Positions 44,200 to 56,257 of a DNA stretch of 64,000 nucleotides are shown in pieces. Source of the stretch: Planoprotostelium fungivorum (Eukaryota; Evosea; Variosea; Cavosteliida; Cavosteliaceae). The number at the start of each line of letters is the position of its first letter. The first letter of the stretch is position 1. A program made the translations under genes and the position numbers. The stretch is from assembly GCA_003024175.1 (NCBI GenBank), contig MDYQ01000044.1, positions 62,001 to 126,000 on the forward strand. The letters run 5' to 3'. Below the pieces are notes generated by a model that saw nothing but the letters and a program-made list of their open reading frames with translations, had not been told where the DNA came from and did no database searches.

Positions 44200-45609
44200 T
44201 TAAGCCTTCGCCTTCGGTTTCACTTCTACCTCCGACACATGTCTGATGAAGATCTGATCGGCCGGCGCGCTGCATCACGTCAACTCCATCATCGTGCACA
44301 TCGTCTCACTCTCTCTCTCCCTCTTCGAACGTGTAAGACGAAGCGATGGCCAGAGTCATGCCGTCCTCGCTGAAAGCGAGGGCAGATATACTGGTGGGGA
44401 ATCGACTGTACTGAGACAGCCTCTTCCTGTGTTCACCGTCCCAAACATAGACCAATCCATCGCAGCCACCGGTGGCAAACGTACCGTAGCTGCTCCACGT
44501 CAGCTCCATCTACAACTCGCCATCTTTTCTCACGCAGGATTGAAGGCGATGGAGTTGACGGGGTAGAGGGTGTCTATACCGTTGACCATCTGTCGGTGAC
44601 ACTTGAAAGCGTAGCGCTTCGCTTGGATGTCGTTCGAGGGGTCGAAATATTCGACGGCAGCTCTGCCTTCTACGCTGCCGAGGACGAAGCCGCTGCCGTT
44701 GGGGTGGCAGCTCACGGCTCTCGTCTGGTACTTGAGGGAAGATTCTCTGCTCTGGAGGGGCTCGTCCATGTTTCTTACGTCGTAGATCTGTGGAAGGTCA
44801 GTGATGGGTTAGATAGTGTAGGCTATTTCGTGTTTTTGTGAGATGATTTAGTTGGATTCGATTATTGTGTTTCGATTTGTTCACTCGGGAAGATCGATGG
44901 TATTTCGTGTTCGTGTGATGATTCATGATGATGAGACATCACCTGGACGTGTCTTCCAGCTGTTGCAACGACCAATTTTTCATTCACGGTGGACATGGCA
45001 AATACCTATGGAGAGTGGATATCGTGATGTTGCGATCGGGTAGCTGTTCACCTTGTCAGGCTGCTTCCATGTTCCAATGAGAGCTCCCTTCGATCTCGTA
45101 TCCCACAGTTTGACTGTGCTATCCCAACTTCCACTGATGAGAGCACCTGTACGTGGTGAGATGAGATCATTTGATGGATGGAAGATCACCTATGGCTGAA
45201 GAGAACTCTACACAGCGAACTGGGCGATCGTGAGAGCCCAAGGTGGTTTCGCTTTGTGATGAAATGTCGAATCTGATGGATTGGGTGAGATGTACGTAGA
45301 TGAAGAAATATTCTCACGATTTGATTGTCTTGTCGATACCTCCACTGTATGTAACGCCTCGATCAGGTGCAAATACACAATCCAATACAGCAGCCTTGTG
45401 TTGATAAAATGTCTTCAGCTGATTCGTCTGAAGGTCATATATGCGAACGTGCTATCCTTCTCGTCAGTCTTCCATTAGACCTGATCAAAATGGCTCACTG
45501 CATCCCACGAGGAAGCCATCAACAGTCTGTTGTTCTGTATTCTCAATTGAGAGATACCATCAGAGGGTGCTGGCAGTATCTCATACTGGTTTGGGTTTGC
45601 AGCCGCCAT
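44200..45609 (-). CDS. BUB3: BUB3 spindle-checkpoint WD40 protein
   Basis: Start ATG 45607-45609 ([20 protein letters not shown]). Exons encode seven WD40 blades: [66 protein letters not shown], the BUB3-typical [20 protein letters not shown] and [48 protein letters not shown] and [15 protein letters not shown]. The C-terminus [17 protein letters not shown] matches animal BUB3. It binds phosphorylated KNL1 and BUB1/BUBR1 at unattached kinetochores; Rae1 is the nearest relative, but the [12 protein letters not shown] and C-terminal segments favour BUB3. A consensus E2F site lies 29 bases upstream of the ATG, consistent with cell-cycle control. Confidence 0.9.
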
Positions 45610-45637
45610 GTTCAAAATGAAGATCTGATCGTCGAGA

Positions 45638-45650
45638 TTTTGGCGGGAAA
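45638..45650. promoter_or_regulatory. E2F-type site in BUB3 promoter
   Basis: TTTTGGCGGGAAA, the textbook E2F/DP half-palindrome, starts 29 bases upstream of the BUB3 start codon. Confidence 0.55.
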
Positions 45651-45721
45651 TTCTTTTACAACCCTTTCTCTTCCTTTTATTCACGATTTCTTATTCTACA
45701 CCCATACACACTGTCACTGGC

Positions 45722-47487
45722 CTAAAGCTTGATCGCTGATATCTTTGGAAACTGATGCGGAGGTAAACTGTACTCCTTGTATTCTGGTTTCGAGTTGACA
45801 CTCTGCAACATCATCAGCCTCCACCTTTCATTCGTGTGACTCACCACTGTCTGTGACACTTTTCTCTTGATGTCATCCTTCGTAGCTTTCGTTCTCAACG
45901 CGTAAGGAGGTGGCTTGATGACCGTCGTCGTCTCGTACTCTTGGACATCGGGAAACCTGTTTCTATTGAATATCTCTTCTTCCATTGCACTCTTTACCTC
46001 GAACCTTCGTTTGATCGGCTGCGTTGACTGTACAATGCGGTCGGTGCTTGGCTTCTGTTTCTGGAAGAGAACGGACCTAGGTCTAATACCGCTGCCGTGT
46101 TCTTGCCTCTTCTGAAATCAGCTGGAGTCTCCGTCTTGATTCTGTATCTTTCAGCAATGTTGTTGTCATTTTTGACTTCAGTTTCATGATCATCATCTCA
46201 CCGCATCATCGCCTGCGCTTGTGTTTGAGACGTTGTCGCTTCCTCCGCAGATGGTGAACCGGGTCTCTTCACTTTGCCAGACAGGTCTAAACTCTCCTCC
46301 CTGATGTCATCGAAATAAGAATGCCTGAGCGCCTCTTGACAAGAAGGCCTCCTTGCCGAATCCATTTGAAGCATACTCTAATTTAAATCAGATGAAGAGG
46401 ACATCTGTTACTACTCACATCCATAAGAGATAGTGTGAGGGGATCGATCCTTCCCTTGTACTTTCTCTCCAATGTGGTCGGATTGCTCATGTCCGGAAAC
46501 TTCAAGCCAGCAAAGTTACTATTGTTATTGAACATCTCTTGCTGCTCTGATGTCATGGGACCGCAAGTCTTCTGAATGATGTACAGCTGATCGATCTCGC
46601 TCTCGCCAGGAAATACAGGCTTGCCCGTGTAGAGCTCGCCCATGATGCACCCTACGGCCCAGATATCGACTGGTTTCCCGTACGTATTCGAGCCCAACAG
46701 CAGCTCAGGGCCTAGTTATCGATAAGAGAAAGTATGTATCTCCATTTTCACCTCTGTACCAACGCGTGGCGACGTAGCCTGTGATGATGGAATTCTTCCT
46801 TGGAATGACATTTCGAGCGAAACCAAAATCACACAGCTTCAATGTATCGTCTCTAGCGACCAATAGATTCTCCGGTTTGATGTCTAATGGAGATGATGAG
46901 TGAAAGATCGACCGCAAGGACTCACCTCTGTGCATGATGCCATTCGTGTGACAGAACAACAGGGCTTTCAACAATTGGTAGACGTATCTGAACCACATCA
47001 GACGATCAATAGACAGACTTTGTTCGACCCACCGTCTCACGGCTTCCGGTGGCAGCCCATTTGGGGACTCATCCAACACCTCTAACATATTCCTTTCGAC
47101 ATATTCGAACACAAGGAACAATTTGCCCTTCCGTCGGAAGGCCTCTATGAGATTGACGATGTTCTCGTTCTTCAGCATCTTCAAGATCTTGACTTCTCTC
47201 ATGGTAGTCTTTCGTACCGCTTCATCGTCTTCGAAGAGTCAACGGTGCAACACTATCAGACTCACCGTCACTCTCTTTGAATTTTTTGATGGCAACGACT
47301 TCATCGTTAAGCTGATTGGAGATCAGTTCCAAGTTCAGGTGAAATAGCTCACCTTGTTCCTGCATTTCAAAACGATACCATATGCACCTGCATCGATTTC
47401 AGCGTCACTGTTATCCTGTGTGTGAATGACATCCACAAAAGGTTCGTCACCTTCACCAATTACCCCTAAAATCTGATATTTTTGCAT
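45722..47487 (-). CDS. CDKL5-like cyclin-dependent-kinase-like protein kinase
   Basis: Start ATG 47485-47487. Exons give [46 protein letters not shown], then [20 protein letters not shown], a split [10 protein letters not shown] catalytic loop, LCDFGFARN and [16 protein letters not shown]. Then come [12 protein letters not shown] and [20 protein letters not shown]. The order and the EAFRRxGKLxLVFEYVE and [10 protein letters not shown] blocks identify the CDKL group. The activation loop carries T-G-Y where CDKL5 has T-E-Y, an ERK/CDKL-like dual phosphosite. A disordered C-terminal tail of about 120 residues ends KISAIKL. CDKL kinases are tied to cilium length in flagellated species and to microtubules. 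Its ends are 112 bp from BUB3. Confidence 0.87.
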
Positions 47488-47910
47488 GCTATGCGATGAT
47501 ATGGATACACGTCGGGCTTCTCTAGACCGTGATTCTCATCAGTGGACCAGATGAGGTTTCTATTTTTACACCTAGCACCGCTACAATTTAGCGCTGGGGG
47601 AAGCTCGGATATTCTCTGAAATATCTACATTCAGCTAACCGTCAGTCAGGGTATCAGGTGAGGGTGTATTAAATGAGAAACGCTAAGCACCAAGAGGAGT
47701 GATTATTAGATGATGCGCATGTCTTACCTCTCATATTCTGAAGCAGGATAGACCGTCATATGAGTCTTCGTATTGCGTGAGATATAGAAGAGCAGACGGT
47801 CATTTCTTCCAGCAAATAGAAATAAAGAGCGAAAATCGTTCTAAAAAAAGTCTCGTTCTACAAACCTCTGGATTCCATCACATCACATCACATCACGTCT
47901 CACATCTACC
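47488..47910. other. Divergent promoter of CDKL and acidic TM-protein genes
   Basis: No coding frame. Just before the plus-strand ATG at 47911 is a CATCA repeat (CACATCACATCACATCACG, about 47879-47897) which must lie in that gene's leader or core promoter. Confidence 0.45.
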
Positions 47911-48605
47911 ATGAAGTACACAATCGAACCGCCGAAACCCAATCTCGCATACCTTCGGCCGAGGCTGATGCAAGATCCTGATTTCTGGATGAGATGGTAT
48001 CCATACAATGACGAGCCTTTCGATTGGCGACGAATCCTCCTTCCCTCAATCTCTATCGGTATCATCGGTGTCATCATCTCCATCCTCGTCAACCAACGTA
48101 GACCCATCCTATCTGCTACTGCCATAGAAGAAGAGGAAGAATTGGATTTTCAAGAGCACTACCTAGCGCGCATACAGAGAAAAGAAGAAGAAATATTGGT
48201 GGCGAAGAAGGACAAGATCATCTCCCAGTTTGAGCAGTCCATTGAAAATGCACAAGACCGTTTCGAGCAAGTCGTCGCTGAATCGAAAAACAAACCCTTG
48301 CACACCTTGACTCGAAGCGTCGATTTGATCTCCGAGGATCTCGAACAACTCCAGCTCCAAGTGGACGGTCTGCGGGAGAGGAGAGAAGACAGAAAGAGAC
48401 TCACTCATCTCATCGAACAACTGCAGAGAAAGTTGGACTTCTTCTTGGTGAAGGTCAGAGAGGCTTCACAGCAGAGGGCAAAGATGATCGAAGCACAAGA
48501 GGCGGCTGCTCGTGCCCAGCAGAGACCGCCGACCATGAGAGTTGCACCCGTGGCAGCCATCAAAGAAGAGAAGGCGTCCAGAGTCGTGGAGCTCATAGAC
48601 GATGA

Positions 48606-48638
<33 letters not shown>

Positions 48639-48834
48639 GGAGGAAGAAGAAGAAGAGGAGGAAGAAGAGAAGAGACATGAAGAGACGGTGGAGGCGATAG
48701 AAGAGAAAACAGTGGAGGAGATAGAAGAAAAGACAGTGGGGAAAATAGAAGAGACAGTGGAGAGGGAGGAGGAAGAAGAGGAAGAAGAACCAGGAGAATA
48801 CGTTGACGAATACGAGGACGATGATGAACTCTGA
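47911..48834 (+). CDS. Single-TM coiled-coil protein with acidic tail
   Basis: Intronless, 307 residues. An aromatic/Pro-rich cytosolic or lumenal head (PDFWMRWYPYNDEPFDWRR) precedes one TM helix (ILLPSISIGIIGVIISILV, residues about 42-60). A Glu/Lys coiled coil follows to about residue 190, then a run of over 20 Glu near residues 231-253 and repeats of the form EETVEAIEEKTVEEIEEKT. The C-terminus DEYEDDDEL ends in D-D-E-L, which resembles an ER-retrieval signal of the xDEL type; if so the long tail is lumenal. Family not recognised. The poly-Glu run makes long spurious Ser-rich antisense frames. Confidence 0.7.
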
Positions 48835-49266
48835 GAGTTGGAGAGGAACAGTGCATCGAGGATGGTGCATGATACAGATCGACTCATGCTGCAGAGTTGT
48901 GAATACAAAACTGAGCGATTCAATCGATGCCAATCTTTTCACCATTGACGATCTTTTACATCGTCCGAAACGACGTCACATTCTTCTTCAAAAACAACAT
49001 CGCATCTAACTAACCGTTTCGTCTCAAATCATACCACATAGATGCACCGATTTCCACATCTATAGATGCATCCATACTCTAGATGGTGAATGCACAGGAT
49101 GGTGTGCAAAGGTGTGAACATGAGGAAGCAGTTCAAAGAAAGGGGTAATTTCTGAGAGATATCCAGTTGTGCATTCGCATTCGCACAGCTCAGCTACAAC
49201 CAACAACCTCTCGGGAAAAGACAACCCGTCACAGCATCATCGTTAGACAAGAAGAGAGTCGCAGAG
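48835..49266. other. Intergenic stretch before golgin gene
   Basis: 3' flank of the acidic TM-protein gene and the golgin leader. It holds several short ATAGATGCATCC-type units near 49040-49080. No coding frame seen. Confidence 0.4.
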
Positions 49267-52200
49267 ATGGATTGGAAAACCGGCGCCGCTTCAGCATGGA
49301 GTGGTCTGAAGAAGAAGACGAAAGATGCTTATGCCCACTCGCCTGCATTGGGTACCTTCGGCAAGCCGCAGGGACACGAAGAGGTTAGCACTCTCTCATC
49401 AGATGGAAATGGATGGGACTGACCGATTTCCTTATAGGAATATCATTCCGCAGATGAGGGTCCAAAATCCCCCAAGAAAGAGGCCGAGGGAGTGCCCGAC
49501 TATAAGAAGCAGATAAGGAACCTGACAGAAGAGAGGGACATCTTGATTGCATTCAAAGAAACACAGACTGCATCGTTCAGAGCACAGGTGGACGACCTGA
49601 TAAAGGAAAAGGAGGTGAGTTCGAAACCATCCTCCCTCGAGATCTCCGACACAATCCATCATCGTCCACACGATTGACTCCACTTTCCAGGCCATCCAAG
49701 CGGAGAGAGACAGACTCCAGCGAGAACTGGAGAGTTCGAAGGGTTCACACACCCAATCTCAATCTGATCGAAGTGCATCTCCTAATCTCCTGGGTGACTT
49801 CAGTGATTCATCCACTCCAACCCACACGAACACCGTCGTCCCTAGCTCCGGCAATCTCTTCGATGGGTTAGATGATTTCTCCTCCAACTTCAACTCATCA
49901 TCTTCGACGACCGCACCTTCAACGAACTCGTTCAACCTCTTAGACAGCTTCGGTTCTCCTCCTTCGTCTCAAGTTCCTCTCCCGGTGAGTTTCGATGTGA
50001 TGCCTCCATCCATATGACAATCGATGATGGTCTTATCAGGTGTCGGGACAGAAGGATGCCGAATATGAAACGCAGATCCAGAGACTCAATGAAGAGAAGA
50101 TCGAGATAGAGAGGAGAGCCAACGAACTCTTCAGCCGAGTGAGTGTCCATCCTCACGACATGATGGTGATGTGAACGATCACCGACTGATGATGGAAAGG
50201 TGAGAGAGCTCACAGAGCAGAACGAAAATCTGGAGAAGACACTGAACGACCGAAACGCTGCCAATCAGCTGTCACTGTCCATGGAGGATACGTACGCTAC
50301 GTCTGAGAGGGAGAACCAGAGACTCAAATCTCAGATTGAAGAGCACGAGGTGTGTTTCCATGGTTTCGTTTCGTTCGAATGAAAACGCGAAGTGATGAGG
50401 GCACAATCGATTGATCCTTTACAGTCCACACAACGCCAGCTGAGAGAAAAGGTGAAGAGTTCGATTCAGCAAGCGACTCAATCTATCAAATGCATCTCTG
50501 AAACATTTCTCCATCACATGCATCACACACATCTGAATCTCTATCATTCTAAACTGAAGGAACTAGATCGGAAACTTGAGAGCAGAGAACGAGAGCCTGT
50601 TGGTACAGAACAACGCCCTCAACAGCCAACTCAACAACGAGAGAGAGAAGGAGAGAGAGCTCGAGATCGCCAAGGAGAACAACGCCGCCGTTGCCGGTCA
50701 ATTCCAAGAGCAGATCAAGGCACTCAACGTGGAAGTCGAGAGGTTGGAGAGGGAGGTGAAGAGGTTCTATCGATCTGTACATCCAAGAGGATTATATATA
50801 TGTACATCCAAGAGGATTGACACAAGACAGCTACACGCAGAGAGGGAGAGATATCAGAATGTGATCAGAACACCTCCGGCGAGTCCATCGAGACCAATGG
50901 AGAAGGACGAGAAGGTAAGTTGTTTCGTGTGAACGAGATTGTCGTGGCGGGTTGTAGAGGGAGAGACTGAGGGGATCAGGACAAGGAGAGGATTTCGCAG
51001 TTGGAGATGGAGGCATCTGAACAGAGGAACAAGATAGAAGATCTCGTGTTCGAATTAGATGCCGAGCAGAAGAAGGTACGTACCTTCATCCTATACTTGG
51101 AAAAAAGGAGAAAAAATTGAAGAAAAAAACAGTGTCAGGGACAACAGAGAAAATTGGAATTTGCCGAGAAAGAAATCGATCGACTCCAGAGGAGCAACGT
51201 TGAGATACTTTCCTCTAAACCAGAAGAGAAGATCACCCCCGCAGCCATCGCATCTACAACGAGCCACAACTCTCTCGGTGACCTCTCCATCACGAACGGA
51301 ATTTCACTGACTTCCACAGCCCCCCTTCCCAAGGGAGCGAGAGATTTGGAGGACGAAAGGCTGCAGGAATTGGAATTCCACGTCAAGCAGATGAAACAAG
51401 ACAAGGAGAACACAGAAAAGAAGCACGTCAACGATATGAATCATCTGAAGAAGAGGTACACGAAGCTGTTGAACCGAAAAGAGAAGATCAAGGGAGAACT
51501 GTTGGCCACACAGAAGGTGGGAGTCACGTGATTACGTACGTAACCGCACGTACAGGATGTACAGGGATTGAGGCAGAAGGTCAGAGACCTGGAGAGTGGC
51601 GTGAAAGATACCGGAAATTTCGCAACTCCCGCCGCTCCCGCCTCCGCCCCGGCCTCGAACGACTTTGGCTTCGACGATGACTTTTCGTCGGGTTTTCAGT
51701 CTGCCTCCTCCACCAGCTCCAGCGCCTTCGACGACGAGAGAATTCAACTCGAAGAACAGATCGATTTCCTGGAAAAGAAGAATTCTTCTCTCACAAAGGA
51801 ACTCACCACACTGAAGGGTGAGTCCGTCTACAACGCCTTTCATCTCTCTCTTCTTCGCATTTCACGTCTGAAAAATGATCAGCGGAAATGAATGCGTCGA
51901 ATCAGAAACTGGGACAGTGGGACGCAGTTGTGACGGCGGCAAAGAATCTATCACAGCAGAACATCCAATTGACACAGCAGTACAACCAATTGAAAGAACA
52001 ACACGAAGTCACGTCGACTCGCAAGGAAGAATTGGAGGGAAGGGCCAGCCAGCTCGAGTTTGACTTGTACGATCTGCGTGCGGAATTAGAGAAGAAGGAA
52101 GAAGAGGTGAGTGTGGAGATGGTGATGGATCTGACCTTCTGTACAGTTGAAGAGTGTGGGAACGAGAGGAGTGGAGAGTGTCCAGAGTGCACCCGTCAGC

Positions 52201-54433
52201 GATGGAGAGAAGGAGCAATTGAAGCAGGAAGTGGAGCAATCGAAGGAGCAGAAGGAGCAATTGAAGCAGGAAGTGGAGCAATTGAAGAAGGAAGTGCAAG
52301 AGAAGGAGGGTCAGATGCAGAAGCTGAGAGACGAATTGAAATCGAGAGTCGAAAGTCTGGAGGAGCAGAAGAAGGAGAGAGAGGGAGAGATAGAGAGCTT
52401 CAGAGAGCGAGAGGCCAAGTTATCAGCCGAGGTGAAACATTTTTTTCGACCATGAAATTTTTCTCCCTTCTTTTTTTAAAGAAGAAAAACGTTGAAAAAA
52501 GAGAAAAAATGAGGAGAAAGTATGACATTGAAGAAAGAGAAAAAAGAAAAAACTAACGTCGAAAACAGTTGTCTCAGATCATAGAATCACAGAAGAGAAC
52601 GGCTGACCTTCAATCTCAACAAGATGTCGCCACTCACAACATCGAGACATCATTAGAACAGGCCAAGAGAGAGTACGACCGACTGTCATCCGAACACCAG
52701 AAGGTGAGTCCCAAATCAAATGATTAAATCCTTAACCCTTATTTTATTCTCAATTTCTCCAGTTGCAAGGTGAATCGGACCAGTTGAGAGAGAAACTACA
52801 ACAGTTGGAATCGGATTACAATGGAGAGAAAGAGAAGGCAGAATCATTCAACGAGAGAGTCGTCCAATTAGAAGGTAGCTTGAGAGATGCAAGTGCCACA
52901 GGAAAGAGACAAATCGAAGAGAGAGAAGAGAAGGTGAGTTGTAGACGAGTGAAATGTCACTGACTTTGAAAGGTGGCCCAGCTGGAGGAGAGAGTGGCGG
53001 AGTTGGAATCGCAGATCGCAGATTCGCAGACGAGTCACGTGACTGAACACAGGCAGCTGGAAGAGGAGAACACGAAGCTGAGACAGAACGTGGAGAGCTT
53101 GACGTCTCAACTGAAAGATGCGAATGCGAATGCGCAGGCTGCGGCCCAAGAGAGGGACGAGACGGCCAGACAGTTAACCCAGTTGCAAGGTAAATTTCCC
53201 GGAAATTTCTCTATGACGTGTGATGACGTCATGCAGAGGAGCTCACCACCGAACGTACCTCTTACGAAGCCAAGTCAGCCGAATCATCCGGTATCTCTGA
53301 ACAACTACAACGAGAGGTGACATCGATATGTGTCATCCATTGTGATCATCACGATCGTGATCATGATCATGAGCGTCGTTCAACACGATTCAAACTCATC
53401 TCATCGTTGGCATGATCATCACTATCTCTCTTCCATTTAAAAATGAAACTCCGTGCGTTACAATCGTTCACACTCAACAGATGACACAACTGAGAGAACA
53501 ACTGAGACGAAACGAAGAAGAAATATCTCGAACGACGTCCCAACTGTCTACAACGCAAGAACAATTGAAAGCCAACGAGGAACAACTGAAGAGAACCAGA
53601 GAGGCTCAGACGAAGGCAGAAGAAATCATCCAAACGACACAGGGAAGATTAGCCGAGGCCGCCCACGAGCACAGTCAGCTCGAAGTCTTCAAGAACGAAA
53701 AGTTGCAGCTGGAGAGAGACATCGAAGTGGAGAGACAGAGAGCCAAGAGGGCTGAATCAGAGGCAGCGAGACTGCAAGAACAGATGAACAGGTGAATCAC
53801 GTCGTCTTTCACCTTTCGTGTCCGTGTTCTGACACGTTTTACAGCCAGAGTGCGAGCGAAGCGGCCGTGGAGCAGAAGCTGAGCAATTTAGACGCGACGA
53901 TCCAATTGCAAGAGAAATTGATCACCACGGCACAGACGGAGAAGCTGACCCTTCAGCACCAACTAGAGAGCACCGAGAAATCAGAGGCACAACTTCGATC
54001 CGACTTAAAGACACTGAGGGACAGATTCGACGACATACAGAGGGACATCACTCTGCAGAAGGAGAATCTGATCTACAAGGAAGAAGAGAAACCGAAGCAA
54101 GAGGTGAGAGGGAGGGGAGGAGAGGACTGAAGGAGACAGTTGAGTTACATCAAGAACGTGGTGCTCAAGTATCTCACGGCGAATCCGATCGAACACGAGG
54201 TGAGGCAGATTGGACGAAGAGATGGAATAGAATCGAAATAGATAGAGAGAAATAGAGATAGATAGAGAGAAATAGAGGAGATAGAGAGACAGAGATAAAG
54301 AAGAGAGACTGACGAGAGATAGAAACTGTTACCCATCATGGGATCCATACTGCAATTCACCAACGACGAATTCAAGAATGTTCAAGAGAAGCAGATACCA
54401 AAGAAGAGAGGTCTGACTGGCTTCTGGGGTTAA
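49267..54433 (+). CDS. GRIP-domain golgin, long trans-Golgi coiled-coil tether
   Basis: About 18 exons from ATG 49267 to TAA 54431-54433. The N-terminus MDWKTGAASAWSGLKKKTKD looks amphipathic, like lipid-packing sensors of golgins. Then come coiled-coil blocks separated by Ser/Thr/Asn-rich spacers with DFG/FDGLDDFSSNF and FGFDDDFSSGFQSA, acidic-Phe patches of the kind that bind adaptor or Rab effectors. An internal duplication gives KEQLKQEVEQ twice (about 52210-52280). The last exons form a GRIP domain, LSYIKNVVLKYLTANPIEHE and KLLPIMGSILQFTNDEFKNV, ending KRGLTGFWG. GRIP domains bind Arl1-GTP at the trans-Golgi; the protein should capture vesicles there. Some exon borders inside the coil are approximate. 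Confidence 0.85.
50776..50818 (+). repeat. 18-nt direct repeat flanking TATATA in golgin intron
   Basis: TGTACATCCAAGAGGATT occurs at 50776-50793 and 50801-50818, separated by ATATATA. Both lie in an intron of the golgin gene; most likely a small tandem duplication. Confidence 0.8.
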
Positions 54434-55055
54434 TCGATAAAGTCACTTCTTCTTTTGCATCACCACATGTGCAACCATCAGACCTTGTATATATTCTCCG
54501 TGCGGCCAGAACCAAATGGAAGAGACAGAGAGAGCGATCTTCCGCCTGCAGTCCTCCTATCCCACGTGGATGTTGCGTAGCCAGTACTGAGCCGTTTGAT
54601 AGAGCGTAGATATCAAGAAGTGTTTGTATCCGTCTATTACGAGCTGGCCGTCGCACCATATGCATGCCACTAGGTGTAACACTTGTCTAAGGAACGCCGT
54701 ATGCCGTTGTAGGTATCCCGTCCACAGAGCCCTACGGACGCAGACGGAAAAGAAGCGGGATAGCTAAGGTTCATATTAAGGCTTAGAACTTTGCCAGAGC
54801 GTCTCCGGGACTTTTAAATCAGTGTGAATGAGCTCGCGTTGTCTGCGATGAATCATATCTTTATACCGGAAATATTTCCCTGAGTAGTTGTGGGTTTAGG
54901 GTGTGCTCAGGACCGGCCATACGGACAGGTTAGGCTCATTCTGCGGGACATACAATCGGCGATCTATGTCGGAGCTTGTGACACTTCCGAGTTCGGCCCG
55001 AGTAGGGTTTGAGCCGTGCAGTATTACATCGAATCCAACAACACATACAACAGAC
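54434..55055. other. Unusual 0.6-kb spacer, possible relic
   Basis: This spacer lacks the GAT/CATCA-rich texture of other non-coding DNA here. On the minus strand about 54600-54760 a frame without a start Met reads RHTAFLRQVLHLVACIWCDG followed by YKHFLISTLYQTAQYWLRNI, and a second open piece near 54450-54560 ends GLMVAHVVMQKKK. It could be a decayed gene or an unrecognised host gene. A B-box-like GGTTTGAGCC lies near 55007. No family is recognised. Confidence 0.3.
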
Positions 55056-56130
55056 ATGTCTCTCCCTACCAGAGCATTAGGAAAGAACGGACCTCAAGTG
55101 ACCGCCCTCGGTTTCGGTGTGTCATCATCGTTTGAATCGGTGACCGTCGAACTGAACATGTGAAGGAACCATGGGTCTCTCTGCATTTTATGGAGCTCCA
55201 AAGCCAGACGAAGAACGTTTCACCGTCCTCGATGCCGCATTTGCTGCGGGGGAGCTGAACTGGGACAGCGCCGATGTCTACATGGACTCTGAGGACCTCT
55301 TGGGCAGATGGTTCTCTGCTAATCCGGGCAAGAGGGAGAAGATCTTCCTCGCGACCAAGTTTGGCTTCCGCCGTATCGAGGACGATGGACAGATGGGAGC
55401 CACGGACTCCTCACCAGAGTACTGCAAGAAGGCCATCGAGAGGAGTCTGAAACGTCTGGGGCTATCTCACGTCGATCTCTACTACGCCCACCGATTAGAT
55501 GGAACGACACCGGTAGAGAAGACCGTCGCAGCCTTGGCCGAGCTGAAGGCGGAGGGCAAGATCAAGCACATCGGCCTCTCTGAGGTGTCCGCCGAATCCT
55601 TACGTAGAGCTCACAAGGTCCATCCCATCGCAGCCGTCCAGATCGAATATTCACCATTCTCATTGGACATCGAAGATCCACAGATCGCCCTCTTAAAAGC
55701 GTGCCGAGAACTCGGGGTAGCCGTCGTGGCTTACAGTCCATTGGGCCGAGGCATGCTGAGCGGCAAATTCAGATCACCTGCAGATTTCGCCAGTGATGAC
55801 TCCAGACGATATGCCCCCAGATTCTCTGAAGAGAATTTTCCTAAGAACTTGACCCTCGTCGATGAGATCTCTCGCATTGCGGAGAAGAAGAAGGTCACAC
55901 CCTCTCAATTGACCTTGGCGTGGTTGCTGGCTCAGGGCGATGACATCATACCCATCCCGGGCACGACATCCATCGATCGACTGAATGAGAATCTGGGATC
56001 GTTGAGTGTGCAGCTGACGGAGGAAGAGAAGAGAGACGTGAGAGAGCTTGCAGAGAAAGCTGAAGTCCACGGTGCGAGATACCCAGAAGCTTACTCCTCT
56101 GCGCTGTTTGCAGATACTCCTGCTTTATAA
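55056..56130 (+). CDS. Aldo/keto reductase, AKR13/YakC-like
   Basis: Two exons (55056-55116 and 55166-56130) join in phase to 341 residues. Exon 1 is LPTRALGKNGPQVTALGFG; exon 2 continues GTMGLSAFYGAPKPDEERF. The AKR tetrad is present: Asp and Tyr in WDSADVYMDSEDLLGRW, Lys in LATKFGF and His in LYYAHRLD. Cofactor-binding segments IEYSPFSLDIED, VVAYSPLGRGMLSGKF and IPIPGTTSIDRLNENLGSL are intact. Such NADPH-dependent cytosolic reductases act on aldehydes, ketones or pyridoxal; the substrate is not clear from sequence. Length and ends are normal for the family. Confidence 0.9.
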
Positions 56131-56257
56131 ACAAAAGAATGATTTCATCGTGATGTCTCTGATGATCTTCGATCGTAAAAAGATGATGAAAGGTGATCAT
56201 GTGCACGTGTTCAACACGAAGAAGAGGATAAGCTCTATACAGTTGTCTTTATGATGC

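Noticed and set aside
48405-48945. Long minus-strand Ser- and Leu-rich open frames
   Set aside because: They are antisense to the poly-Glu stretch of the plus-strand TM protein and simply translate GAG/GAA repeats backwards.
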